From Quillaja saponaria (taxonomy: Eukaryota; Streptophyta; Magnoliopsida; Fabales; Quillajaceae), in the NCBI GenBank assembly GCA_029379385.1, contig CM055610.1, positions 18,935,422 to 18,999,421 on the forward strand: 64,000 nucleotides of DNA, given 5' to 3'. The first letter of the stretch is position 1; each line of letters opens with the position of its first letter. Under the pieces are notes generated by a model. The model ran no database searches and was not told where the DNA came from. It saw only the letters and a program-made list of their open reading frames with translations. A program made the translations under genes and the position numbers. Below are positions 1 through 12,604 of this stretch, in pieces.

Positions 1-177
1 TTGGCTTCTAAAGAATGAAATTTCCATGCTTTTCTTGAGTAGCTACTAGCTAGTATATGGTAATATATCAGGACAGTTGAGGAGGCTTTAGTGACTATTA
101 TCTAAGAACTGATTCCAGGTCCTAGCTAGTTCATAAGTATGATTAATGTGATCATTTTTCTTTTGGCACATCAGAAG

Positions 178-631
178 CTAATGTTATTTTCTTTGCTGAG
201 AGGATTATAATTCATCAATCACATTCTGAGAAGATAAATGGAAATTACTTCAACTTGTATAGGGAGCATTAGGCCACAGCTGCTACATTCTGCATAATAT
301 CATGGGCAATCTCAGTTCGAGGGCCGACTTATCCCCCAATGTTCAATCCTCTGACTCTAATTTTTGTGGCCATATCAGAAGCTTTCATACTTGGCGAAGC
401 GATCAGAGTTGGAACGTATGACAACTTCTTTTCAACACTTTGCTATGCTTTATACATTCTACCAATGACCATATTGTTAACATCAATTGCAATATATATA
501 ATTGCAGCTTGCTGGGAATGGTTCTGATCATAGTTGGTTTGTACTCATTCTTGTGGGGGAAGAGAAAGGAGCTAAAGAGCTTGCCTAAAACCAACGTAGC
601 AGCCATAGAAGTATCAACAGGTAATCATTGA
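178..631 (+). pseudogene. Decayed 3' end of a WAT1/MtN21-type (EamA) transporter gene
   Basis: The translated pieces match the C-terminal end of plant WAT1-related drug/metabolite transporters: a VIFFAER-like piece near 184-204, then SWAISVRGPTYPPMFNPL and AISEAFILGEAIRVGT (about 300-415), then LLGMVLIIVGLYSFLWGKRKE (from 508). The last two join cleanly across a predicted intron at 416-507 in the order normal for the family's final transmembrane helices. The gene is broken: the frame that would give the preceding helix has a TAG at about 268-272, and one extra base separates GAL from ATAATFC at about 270-274. The usual residues between WKLLQLV and GAL are missing. No upstream domains are in the window. 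It could be the end of a gene starting before base 1, but the breaks favour a pseudogene. Confidence 0.6.
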
Positions 632-2990
632 TGGTGGAGTGCACTCAACAGCTACAGTAATGCCAAGGAATTCACCTACTAACACTGTTATTGATGTTAG
701 TAGGAAGTAATTCACCTGCTAGAAACATAGGAAAATTGAAGGAATTAGGATGGCAATGAGCCTATTTTAATTGAATGGAGTCCTTGTCATCAAACTTAGA
801 CTAGATGACCTCTAAAAAGTAGGGGGGAAATGAAAAAAAAAATGCTTTAAGTTGGTGAATTACAATGACTGAAAAATGACATCTTCAATAATTTCTTGAG
901 CTAGTGATGAATTGAGAGCACTGTAACTAAATCATCCATGCTGATTCCAATCACGAATTCCCACTTAGCCAAAATTTTTCTCACTTTCACTTTTTTTTTA
1001 TGAATTTTTCCGTGGACATTCATGACTCCTACACAAAGCAATGCTTACTAAAACACAACCATCAATTTTTAGTTATTCAGAATTAAAATGCTTCTAGAGA
1101 ATTCAACTCACTTGAGATCTGAACTAAAAAACCAAAGCAATACTGCTTGAAAACAAAATCATAGACAAGCATAACATGCAGCATTACACCAACTTTAGCT
1201 AACCCATCCACATACTATTTCAATTTTTGCTTTTTTCATAACGACCATATATTCGTCTCTACGTTTAGAGATTCACTTTTTACACGTGGGTCAGCATTGA
1301 AATTGCATGTGGCATTAGTTCATACTAGTCACATTTAACATGTTTTCACTTTGATTAGCAAAACAACAAATGCTTATTTAGACGTTATCTTTTCCCACCT
1401 TGCACCCAAAAAAAGACTAGTATGAGATAATAAATGCACATGTGATATTAAGTATAGATAGTAAATCAATCACTAACTTTCACACCAATTATTGTTAGTT
1501 TAACTAATAACAAAAATAAGCTTAAATTTTAAAAAAATTAAATCCACTAAACATCAATTTTGATATTGAAAGTTAAAGTTTTTTAAATGAGATAATATTT
1601 CAATATCAATTTATGAATTCGTTCTATAACAAGATCGAGCTAACATTATCAAAGAGCAATTTCGAATTAAGAGCTTTATGGACTAATTAAATATAGCAAG
1701 AAATGTAAATCTCCCATGTAACACTAATTAAAAAAAAATGGGTTAAACTACACTTTTAGTCTTTATAATTTCATCGAAAATTTAATATTGTCCTAAAATG
1801 TTTAAATATTCTTTTTTTAATTTTGAAAATCACTGGTCATTGCTATTACTTTTATTATATTTAACTTAACATGAGATAATATATCAAACGAATATTATTT
1901 TGACACGTTATTAAGTTAGATAAAATATTATATTTTACCTTATTTACTTTTAAGCTAAATCAAATGAAAAATGACAATAATAATCACATTGCATAGTTTT
2001 TCAAAGTATAAGCAAAATATTTTAAAATTTTAAAATACAGGAGCAAAACTAAATTTTTAATGTAGAGATTAAAAGGGTAATTAAGCCAAAAAATTAAGAA
2101 ATAAAACCAAATCTTTTGATTTTAAAATAATTCATACTCATAGCTTTATTGGGACTTGAGAGACCGTACCGCCCCTTTCTTGATTTTCTTTTTAACTTTC
2201 GGCGAAAGAAATAAAAAGGCGTAAAAAAAAAAAAAAAAAAATCTGTGGGCGCCTTATTTGCCCACCACGAATTATTAAATCTAAAAAAAAACATATCCAC
2301 TAGGAACTATTAAATATTAATACTACCTTCTCAAGGAAGGAAGGAAACAAAACAATTAATTAATTAGAAAAGAAAAAAAAGTCAAATTTGAAAGAGCGAA
2401 TAATTCGGAAATTATATCTGTGGTACTTGTTTGAGCAGTTAGCAAGAGCGGCCAACTATTAATTTTTTTTTGTTTGTTTGGTACAAAAGAGCAGCCAACT
2501 ATGCCTATATCTATTTATATGGGTAACATGTATGAGGCAAGCAAGGAGACAACGTGATAAGGACAACCATTTTTATGAATTTATGAGGTTGGCGCCTCTC
2601 TCGGTCCACAATCACAAGAAGTTGGAAGAGGTGGTGGCGCTCGTGGTTTTCATTGCTTTTTTGCTTCTTTTGGGTTTAAAGCTCGCCGCAGCTACGGTTT
2701 TCTTTTTCTTTCGCTTTTGCACAGTAGAACCCAGAAAAATTCATTTACCACCGGCTATTATCTGTTTCCTATTTCTCTTTCTTTTTCCTTCTGTGCCCTT
2801 TAAAAAATAATCAATTCAGAAACAGTTTCGTTTCTGTTAAATTCAAAAAAAACATCAATTGGGGTTCAGATAAGTTCCTGTCTTTGGAGAGAAAAAGGCA
2901 AAAACTGTTTTGTTTTTTTTCAGGAATAAGAAGTTGGTGGATGCGCGAGGACTATTTCATAGGTGGGTGTTTGAGGGATTTTTGTGAATT
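632..2990. other. Intergenic, AT-rich, no gene seen
   Basis: No family-like reading frame was found. Short ORFs such as the one at 2478-2810 are low-complexity, rich in Phe and Leu. The stretch holds one candidate MITE (about 1741-2089), poly-A/T runs near 2222-2240, and presumably the promoter and 5' UTR of the EEP gene that follows. Confidence 0.6.
1741..2089. mobile_element. Candidate MITE with imperfect terminal inverted repeats
   Basis: The left end reads GGGTTAAACTACACTTTTAG. The right end, reverse-complemented, reads GGCTTAATTACCCTTTTAAT, an imperfect inverted pair about 350 bp apart. The interior is AT-rich with no coding capacity. A similar arrangement lies at about 43513-43865. Target-site duplications are not clear. 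Confidence 0.4.
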
Positions 2991-3035
2991 ACAGAAACAC
3001 ATAGCACTGTATTAGTGGTGGGTGAGGGTTGAGGA

Positions 3036-6000
3036 ATGAGAAAGGAGAGGAAAATTAAGATGAAGGGAAGGATTTCAAGGATTGGAAGCTATGCAATTGC
3101 ATCTTCAATAAGGGATCGTCACCAACAGCCTTGCATTACCTGCACTACTTTCAACATCCTTGCTCCCATTTACAAGCGTGTCAACCAAAAGGTTTCTTCT
3201 TTTTCTTCATATTGTACATTTTCTTAAATTTTTCTTTCCTTTTTTTGGTACAATTTTCATAAATTTTTCTTCTACATTGAAGAATTCCTTGAACGGGTTA
3301 TCTAAATTTCATTGTTTCTTTCTGGTATCCGTTTTGGTGGGATGGAAGCAGGACCAGAATTGCCGCGAAAGCGACTATAGACCATATTGGCTTACCAGGA
3401 ATCACAGGATATTAGATTGGTTGTTGTATGAGAGATCTTCCATTATTTGTCTTCAGGTTTGCATTTGCAGAATTAGAACCCTGATTTTTTTTTTCTTTTT
3501 TCGTGTTGTCTATGAGAGATTCCAATGTAACTGATTGGTAGTATCACAAACTTATGTTTAATGGGTCATTGCCAACATGTTGATTGCTTTTAATAATTTG
3601 GTACTGAAGTAACCATAATAATCTTTTTGAGGTGAATGCCCACAAGAGTCTTTTGGTTGGTAGTGCTAATATGTTGGGCTGGCCAGGAGTTTTGGGTTGG
3701 AAATGAAGAGCTTGTCAACTTGTATGAAAAGAGACTCGGTGACGCTGGCTATATCACTTTCAAGCTTGGACGGCCAAACAATCGTGGTGATGGTATGCAT
3801 TGTCACACTCAATTTCGAATTATCCTGCACTTTGCATTCTCAATTCATCTTTATTCAGATTTATAACTTTGTAGAAATCAATCATCCATAAAAGTGGATG
3901 AAAAGGAAACACATCCATGAATAATTAAATTGTGTAGTAATCTTTTAATTTTTTTCTATATCTATTCTCATCTATGTGAATCTAATCAGCATCCATTGTT
4001 CTTGAGGTTAACAAAAAGTTGAGATAAGAAGAACACCTGGGATGTGGGATTTTTGTGTTTGTTTAGAATGTCTGCATGAATGGAACACGACTTCATTCTT
4101 ATCTGATTTAACACTAACACTAACTTCATCCCCCACACATCCACAAAAAATAAGAAGAAAAGAGTAAAAGAAATAAAAATGAAACTTTTGAGTAACTTCG
4201 TTCTATTTTATTATATATTCAATTTATGTAAGTTTTCCAACCTTGACAAAGTTTATCCTATGGGAATCTATATGGTATTCATACTAAAATACTTTTCTGA
4301 TTAGAGGAATAAACGGTGAACATTTTTCTTGTCATCTGCTTTACAAAGTTAACCCTATACTGCTGATTTATGCTATTTCTGTTGGAGTCTGCAGGTCTTT
4401 TGACTGCAGTGCATAAGGACTACTTCAGAGTTCTTAAATATAGGGAGTTACCTTTTAATGACTATGGAGATCGTGTTGCTCAGTTGTTACATGTTGAATT
4501 AGCTTTTCCAGTTTCACAACGCCGAAACGATGATATTCGGCAAGAAATTCTGATAGTGAACACACACTTGTTATTTCCTCATGACTCAAGTTTGTGCCTA
4601 GTACGATTACATCAGGTAAGTCAGCAATACCTTTTCTTTACTATAGGTGTGGTATTTCACTTAGGCATATATTACATGCCTCATGTGCAGGTTTACAGAA
4701 TACTTCAATATGTGGAATCTTATCAGAAAGAGCACAAACTTAAGCCTATGCCCATCATACTATGCGGGTACATATTAATGATCTTCCATGTGTAGTGCTT
4801 TTTCTTTTCTTTATTTATTTATTTTTTTTTTTGCCTTCATCATAGAGCAGTTGAATAGCTATTATTTGTATTCTTGTTTTTTGCAATTTTTGATCTCTCA
4901 GTGACTGGAATGGAAGCAAACGTGGACATGTTTACAAGTTCTTGAGGTCCCAGGGGTTTGTATCATCATATGATACTGCACATCAGTATGCTGATGCAGA
5001 TGCCCACAAGGTTATATATTCAATCTTGCACCAAGAATTCTTAATGCCATATGATTTAGCTAATGCTTTTATCTGTTTAACGTCATTGTTGGGCCTTCCA
5101 TATTTCCAATGCAGTGGATTAGCCATCGAAATCATCGGGGAAACATATGCGGTGTTGATTTTATATGGCTTCTCAATCCAAACACATACAGAAAATTACT
5201 AAAAACAAGTTGGAGTGAAGCAGTATTTGGCATGTTCAAGGTCCAAATATACTTGACAATAAGTCCTTTTTTAATTGTTTACTTTTTACCATCTTTACAA
5301 GCATTATTATCAAGCATATTTACTTACAACAACCTTGAGAAAATCATCTCTCTCAATAGATTTGGAATTATTCACTTATTAGCAAAATATGAATTAGATG
5401 CTAAAACTAAAAATGCTACCATCCATTTCTAAGTCATCCAATGTAGAACATTGAGCATGCTAGCAGAACAAGCTGCCAGAAATTGTAGTACTATTTTTCC
5501 CAACACTGCGATTGCACTGTTTAGATCAGTCCAATGTTCTCATCACCTGATAGTGGTATATTCCTAGCAAAAAATTTCTGGAAGATTGCTATAGGAAGAG
5601 ATTTGCAAGTGAGGAAATTGATTTATTGATCAGTCAATAGGTCATGACTCATTGTAATGTTTCTGGCTCTTTGGTGTACTTTTGCTTGGCAATGTAACCG
5701 ATGCCTCTTAAAAGTCACATGAAAATGAAATGTAACCTGTCGACTGTAGTCCCTGATCCAGAGATCAAGTTTTGTTGGTTCGTGTTTCTTCCTGGTTATG
5801 GTCCCTCCTTGACTCCCAAAATGCCCTTCTGATAGCATGATTATTGATAACAATAACTTAATAGTCATAGAAAGGCTTTCTCATCTTGTTTTAAGTTCAC
5901 TACAATTACACCAGTAGAGCATGTTTCAATGCCTAGAGCATTTTTCCAGTTGCATAGCCATACAAGACCACCATCATGAATGTAGCAAAAATGCGATTTG

Positions 6001-7299
6001 ATGAAGTCATGAAATTGGAACCTGTCTACAGTGATTGGTGATGGATCACCTTTTTGTTGTGGACCAGAATCTATCAATATAGAAAATTCACTTGTTGTAT
6101 CTGACCCTCACAGTAAACTTCTCCATTTTCAGTATCTCCTGCGAAGAGCTTCTCTGACAGAAAATGATGCATTTGCCTTTCTGAAGGCTGATAGTCATGA
6201 TAATTACATTACATACTCTGGTTTCTGTGAAGCACTTCGACAGGTATGGTGTATTATGAACAGGAAAGAATTATTTTCAAGGGATGGATAAAAAAACTTA
6301 TGTGCTGTGTGCTTATCGAGTAATTATTATGCCTATAACGTTACATTGTTTTGTGCAGCTTAATTTAATTGGTCGTTGTCATGGACTTAGTATTGAAGAA
6401 ACAAAGGAATTGTGGGTTCAAGCAGACATAGATGGAAACGGTCTTCTTGATTACATAGAATTCCAGGTAAAGTATTCAACTAGAATGTTTTCCTTACCTT
6501 CATTTATATGCCGACATTAGAGTATCCCCATCATCTATTTTCCTTTGGTGGTAAATATGGTATTTAGACTTCAGCGCCATGCTTAAAAATCTATTGTAAC
6601 TTCAGATTGTAAGGCTAACTTTCATCAATGTTTTATACAAAATAATGAAGAAAAATCAGAAATTTTCTGTATGAGTATTCTACTTCATGACTGTGGAGTC
6701 ATGTTATTTTTGGGAGGATAATTTGTGTTTGTAGACCCACCGGTGCTTTTGTGGTTGGGACTTAAGGGTAACTGTTTCATCACTTTTTACTTAAATGGTT
6801 ACTTTAATCTGTACGGGCAGGACAAAAAGCAACTATTTAATGAAAGAACTCTGAACAACTTAGAGTTGCTGAGGGGGTATATGAATTTCATGCCGAATAG
6901 GACCCTAGGTGATATTATGTGCAATATTTGGTACTTGGTAGTGTCTTCCGTCAAAATATGATTTCCCAACATATTATTCAATGTTAGATGTGAACACTAG
7001 TAGAGATTGCATGGAAACTATAATGATGATGTTGTGGTCATGATATAATGGTGATGCAGCAGCGAATTTGGAATCCACCAGTATCAGAGCAGAAAGATGT
7101 AAATGGCAATGAGATCCGAAATGATGGCTCAAACGGGAACCAGGAGCAAACAATTGGTTTCAGTGTAAAAAATGCAGTTCTGTTCCCTCCTGAAGTGGAA
7201 AAAGGAAGATGGCCTGAAGACTATTCTCTTTCTGACCATGCACGGCTAACTGTGGTTTTCTCACCAATAAGAATGCCTTGTTCCAAGTCAATATCCTGA
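3036..7299 (+). CDS. Endonuclease/exonuclease/phosphatase-family protein with EF-hand calcium-binding region
   Basis: Ten predicted exons: 3036-3191, 3352-3456, 3687-3792, 4395-4615, 4691-4767, 4902-5010, 5115-5240, 6133-6243, 6359-6466 and 7060-7299. They give 452 residues with no break. The fold is the EEP superfamily (CCR4-like phosphatases/nucleases). The active-site set is visible: Asn40 in TTFNILAP, Glu88 in LQEFWVG, the VNTHL His, CGDWNGS, GVDFIW, and the terminal SDHARL His. An EF-hand region is inserted before the last EEP strand. Its second loop, residues 360-371 (DIDGNGLLDYIE), has all canonical Ca2+ ligands; the first, in KADSHDNYITY, is degenerate. The arrangement matches the Arabidopsis 'calcium-binding endonuclease/exonuclease/phosphatase' protein At5g54130. 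The substrate is unknown. In-frame ATGs at 3036 and 3060 are both possible starts; the first was chosen. Confidence 0.9.
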
Positions 7300-8250
7300 C
7301 CAACCTCATGTACATTATTTAGCTTACTGTTAAGACTTGTATATAAAAAACCCAAAAAGGATATGGTTAACAGGTGGAGTGGTTGCAACAAATTCGCTGA
7401 GAGTTCTTTGGCACAGTTCTGAGAAGCCTTGTTCTAGGATTCCTTCTCCATCATTGACAAGAAACATTGAAAGCTCCTACCCCTGAACAGGGCAGTGCAC
7501 CAAGAAACTGAATCACAGGCAATTCTTACCCTATCCCATTCAAGAATTCCTGTATATCATCTGCTTTGTGGTTGGTGATAAACTGGCCAGGCTCATCTCC
7601 CTGTTTTGTTATTCCATTGACTGGTCCCTATTGATCCATCATTGGGTTGAAAGTAAAGATACAGAAAGCAAGAAGATTGATCTGTATAGGTGTGGATAGA
7701 TGTAGGCAGCAATCACCATTTTGTAGCTTGGTGAGATGCACCCTCTTGAGCTTCTTGTATTTGCTTTGAAATCAAGATGAAATTGATATGAAGTATCCTG
7801 TTTACAGATTTTGCTCTGCAGCCATGCACCAAACAGAATTGTGAAAATTGAAATTGTACATATAAGATCCGAGTCCTCTAAAATGCATTATCCATTAAAA
7901 TAAATCAATGAATTAGAGGATCTGGAACCGTATGTATATGATATAACTTTATAGCTAGTTTCTTATACTATTTATAACTTGAAATGATTTCTACCTTGGC
8001 ATAATCATGAATGACGCACTGAGTTATCATCAAAGTTTTTCAAATCACATTGAGGACCTCATCAAAACGATTTGGTATTTTCTTATAAAACAGAATTTCC
8101 AGTTGTGCTGTAAAGAATAGTATGACATGATAATGCTCTTTAACCTTATTTCTTACTCCAACCTCTCCACGTTAGTATTATATTCTTCTTGGATGTGCAT
8201 TGGCTGTGTATGTAGCCCTTTCTTTCGCTATCCATTTTTTAGGTGATTCA
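7300..8250. other. 3' UTR and intergenic sequence
   Basis: Non-coding sequence downstream of the EEP gene, probably containing its 3' UTR in the first few hundred bases. No ORF, RNA gene or repeat was recognised. Confidence 0.5.
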
Positions 8251-8252
8251 AC

Positions 8253-8820
8253 TCAAATTTCTAGTTCCCGTCCACTATAAATTTTATCCATGCATATTCC
8301 AAACATTTGATTTTCTTCTAAAACATCACCAGAATCGAGTATGAGAATTTCTTCTGGTTCACTTTCGAGTAAAATACTAAATCTACTTGTACTCTTTAGA
8401 GGGCAAAAGGAAGATTTTAAAAGGAGAGAGAGAACCAAACATTTTCTTTTTGATTTGGGAAGCATATCAACCAATTTTCAGGGGAAAAAATTATGTCCCT
8501 ATGTGAGAGGGAAAAACAAATCTAAAGCCTTGAAGAGGGGCATCTGTTACCTGAATCAAGTAGCACATCCTTTGCATCCTCTTCCAGTGGGTCATCATCT
8601 TATGAAACAGGTATCCTTGATCTATCATGAACAGATGCATGTTTTCCTTCAGCAGCAGACGGCTCTTGTTGATCTTGCCTTTGATCTACAAGCTGTGTCC
8701 CACCTGAAAATTTGTAGTCAGTACCATTAACAAATCCACATGCCATCATTTGAGAATTCTCCTCTTTCTTTTGCTCTGTTAGTTGCCTAGTATTTGGCTA
8801 TTTGAATTGGTTCTGCATTA
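8253..8820 (-). pseudogene. Fragment of an unrecognised minus-strand gene (X, left copy)
   Basis: Read on the minus strand, about 8820-8530 gives a protein-like exon (NQFK.PNTRQLTEQKK, GFVNGT, GGTQLVDQRQDQQEPSAAEG, then DDDPLEEDAKDVLLDSG) followed by a GT splice donor. About 8385-8253 gives an acidic C-terminal piece, LESEPEEILILDSGDV then FGICMDKIYSGRELEI, and a stop. In-frame stops interrupt it at 8600-8602 (TAA) and 8798-8800 (TAG). Part of the first exon is repeated at 18268-18420 with a different stop, so the peptide was once under selection. I do not recognise the family. Confidence 0.45.
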
Positions 8821-9480
8821 TGATGATTAGCACAAGCCATTGACAAACAAAATGCTATGCTTTTATATTATAAAAATACTTGTTCTCAAAGTATACAACC
8901 TTCTGCCATACAACATTTTAAGAACAATTACATGAAGTAAACAACAACCATGAATATAATCCTAGACTTTCTACTCCTTATTTTCTCTCAACCTTGAAAA
9001 ACATAAAACATGAATCTTTAAACATCCATGCATGAGGACTAAAACAAATTCAGTTTTTGGCCACATAAAATATAATATGTAAATGACACATAATAGTTCC
9101 CAAATACTAAAAAAGTGAGGCAAATGCATCAATGAGAATCCATTGATGGACACGCTTCCAATCCACTCACTTCAATGTACAACACAGAAAAATATGAAAG
9201 TTCTGAATACAAAAACACATACAGGTACATATAACTCTCCAGCAGGGTACTTGCCATGCTGAAAGACTTGCTTATTATTTCAGATAATTACAAAAATAAA
9301 AAAAAAACTTTGAATTCAAAAATCTGAGTGTCAAACATGGAAGAGGTCTTTGTTTATGGAGATTAAAAGAAAATTAATACTTTGATCTTACCCATAGTGT
9401 TTATCCATTCAGTCATAATATCTTTATATCCAAAGGGTATTTAGTAGTTTTACATTTGAAAGTAACACTCAAACTCAGTT
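8667..9480. repeat. Segmental duplication block X, left copy
   Basis: This block aligns with 18268-19414. Shared text runs from CCTTTGATCTACAAGCT (8675) to TTTGAAAGTAACACTC (about 9470). The right copy carries roughly 380 extra bases in its middle (about 18450-18830). At about 9480/9481 the left copy switches abruptly to sequence matching 29412 onward, which marks loss of the intervening region. Confidence 0.8.
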
Positions 9481-11296
9481 CGATGTTGATGTGTACAGTT
9501 TCACTTTTTTCAACCATCCTATTGCTTTTGCTTTTTACATTTTCAGTGTTTGATTTAGTTTGGCCCATGGCTTACTTCTTACAAATTCGTATTCTTTACT
9601 TTCATTGTCAATAACTAAAACATGCTCGAGTTTTTATGCTTCTTAGTATATGATTTAACATAAATTTATACATATTACTAGTAAATCAGGCACATATCAT
9701 GAGGTGTACAAGTGTTTCACTTATTCATGTGCATTTGAACTACTTTTGAAATTAGTCATAAGAATTTTACGTTGATGTGGAACTTTGATTTGCTTTGCTT
9801 TATAGTATGGCATAGTTAACACTTAACAGGGAATTAACTTTTTTTTTTTTTTGAGTGATGCAGAATCCAACTTTGAAACGGCCTATATATGATATGAAAC
9901 ATTATACAGCTAAGTTATCTACTTTGTACTAATTAAAGATCAATTAGTAAATGATGTTATTATCAATATAGTTTCGGAAAGTTGCATTAAATTTGAGAAC
10001 TACTTCCATGTAATGTGATCCTTGAAAGCACATGCATGCTTTTGCTAGCAAAAAGTCAATGCCACCTTCTGCACAACACACGACACAGGAGATAGGAGGC
10101 AGAATATAGCTTGCATTTTGCAACATCCAAGCTTGAACACATCTGTATGTTCCAAGAGGGATAATGTTAAATCATTTTGGTTAAAAAGAATTGCAAAAAA
10201 GCACAAGAGGATTGCATTAACATTTGCGAAACCCATGTGAGATCCATTAGAGATTAGTAAAAATATAGAAAGATGAATGAAAATACAAGTTATGTGTTGA
10301 TTCTCTTTTGTTCTATTTATTTTTCTTTGGGTGCCCCATATTATTTTTGTTATATTTCATTGAAAATTGAACAAAATTTTTGTATAATTGAATCAATAGT
10401 TATGAAAGTTACTATTTAACAACAAGAAGAAGTTTTAATTCAGAATCATTAAGGTTTGCAACTAGGCTTTAGAAAAGGGTAAAGTCCGAGTTAAGTTTTC
10501 TAGGGATAGGTTTTGTATTGGGTCATTGGATGCAATGTTGTCTTTGTGTTAGAAAGAAGAGAATGTTTAAGGGCTGTCCAGAGGCGGTGAATTGTTCTAG
10601 AAAGGAGGGATGGCTAAGAATTTGAGGTGTGTGGTTACAACATAATATAAAATTTTTCTGATAGTCAGTTTTTCACGACATTTTCTTTATATAAAACTTT
10701 GTTCCTTCCTTTTTTGATACTAAACATTTTTTTAATTGACATGCATGACTTCATTTGAACGTTAGTTGGTTGCGGCCTGCCTAAAAATCTTGGTTCACCT
10801 ATGGTTTTATTTTCATCTAAGGTTCAGTTTCTCTTAATTTTTTTTGTAGATCCAATCTCCAAATAACAATTTACCGATATTTCAATTTTATCATAATTAG
10901 AATTCTAAACAGTAATTATAATGTTTAGATCTAAACGGACGCAAAATCAATTTCGCATAATTACACTCTAAATTTTTTTTTAATTTTCAAGTCAAAAAAT
11001 AAAAATATTTTTCTCTTTTTGGCCATTGAAAAAAATATATGAAATTTTTTATAGACATGAATATGAATCAAATTTGACCTTATATTACAATTATTATACA
11101 CTCATTCAAAATACAATATCATGAATTTCTTATAACTTGTGAATATATATTTTGATCTTATTAAAAAACTCATATTAGAATTTATTTGTTATAAATTAAT
11201 AATTTTAAAACGGGTATACGGGTCTCTAGATCTCGCCCAAACTTCTGTGTCGGGCTGAGCGTGACAGGGTCCCGGCTCAATTTCCATATGGCGGCC

Positions 11297-11716
11297 GTGA
11301 CACTACACACGGACACAGTTCCACAATGCGTTTGGGCTGATTTCCTCTATTCTCTCAGCTCTCGCTTCCTTCCCTATAAATTAGGGTTTTCTCAACTGAA
11401 TTCTCATTCATCATTACTATCTTGGAGTCCAAGGATCAATCACCGACAAACCTAATCGTCGTTGTTGTAGGACACTCAACAGTCGCCGATCGCGAAGTAA
11501 GCCCGTGACACTACACTCGGACACAGTTCCTGATGCGTTTGGGTTGATTTCCCCTATTCTCTCAGCTCTAGCTTCCCTCCCTTTAAATTAGGGTTTTCTC
11601 AATTGAATTCTCATTCCTCATCACTACTTCCGAGTCCGAGGGATCAATCACCGACCAACCTAGGCAATCGTCGTTGTTGTAGGACACCCAACAGTCGCCG
11701 ATTGCGAAGTAAGCCT
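11297..11716 (+). promoter_or_regulatory. CWC22-pseudogene promoter/5' leader, present as a 208-bp tandem duplication
   Basis: Two adjacent near-copies start at 11297 and 11505. Each begins GTGACACTACAC, contains a TATA-like element followed by a telo-box (TTAGGGTTTT), and ends with CAACAGTCGCCGAT and a splice-donor-like GTAAGC. The first unit has TATAAAT at 11375-11381; the second has TTTAAAT. The intact CWC22 copy has one unit (about 31685-31911) in which the telo-box is changed to TTAGGGATTT. The duplication is therefore specific to the left copy. Confidence 0.7.
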
Positions 11717-12604
11717 TAGCTCGAAAGCGAAGCTCTGGTTGATTTCTCGGTTCGAAACTTAAAATTCAAGCTCTGGTTTCTTCTGAAAAACCCCTTTTCA
11801 GATTCGTTCAACTCCGGCGGATTTCTTCAGACCTCTGAAACCAGTATTACATTGTTCGTCAGCTCTGGTTAGAAAATTATACTCTTGATTCTCTGATAAA
11901 AGGCTTCTATCTTCTATATGGTTATATTTATTGTAGACCCCTTCAGACTCATTTGCCTACATGAAGGTAATTGTTGTGAAATTGATTTGGCTTGTAATTG
12001 TAAAGACTTAGGAATGAGATGCCACTGGTATTTCTGTGTACTTGTATATTTTTCTTGCACGTCTGATATTATGGCAATGGACATGTTGGTATAACATGAA
12101 ATAACCTTTATGCAGTTATTGGTTGTGTTCTGCAACATGCATGACTTTTAAAATATTTATATCTTTATATACATAATAAAATTTAAAATTTTATTTAATT
12201 CAACATATCCTAACCTAGTTTTATAGAAATCGGCGTATTGCCTTATACTTGTTTCCGTTTCCATGCTTCAATGGTTTGGTTCTATATACTCTTTAACACC
12301 GAATCAAACTGAAATCACCCCATTCACTTGTTTGAAAGTTGAGAAAATTGAAGAAAAAGGATGTAGGTTTTTTTAAACATTTTTTAAAGGTGTTGGGATA
12401 CTTCAATTATTTCTGTGTTTTATTATTTGGGCTTTGCTCATAGGTTTATTTTACTCTGGCCTGTCATTCCTTGTTTCTTTTGGCATAGTTAGTTATGTTT
12501 CGTTATTTTCATTTCAGGGCAGGGACACATTTCATATCAGCATTTTGTTTGGCACTTTCTCTTCTATAGTGTTGGAGAAAATTGATTCAGATTTGGTTCT
12601 AGGT

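Noticed and set aside
2478..2810. 110-codon plus-strand ORF before the EEP gene
   Set aside because: Low-complexity Phe/Leu content in the probable promoter/5' UTR; no family match and no splice context.
8971..9153. Minus-strand ORF shared by both X copies (also 18996-19184)
   Set aside because: Similarity between copies follows from the duplication; the peptide is hydrophobic and interrupted differently in each copy, so it is more likely intron sequence of the X gene.
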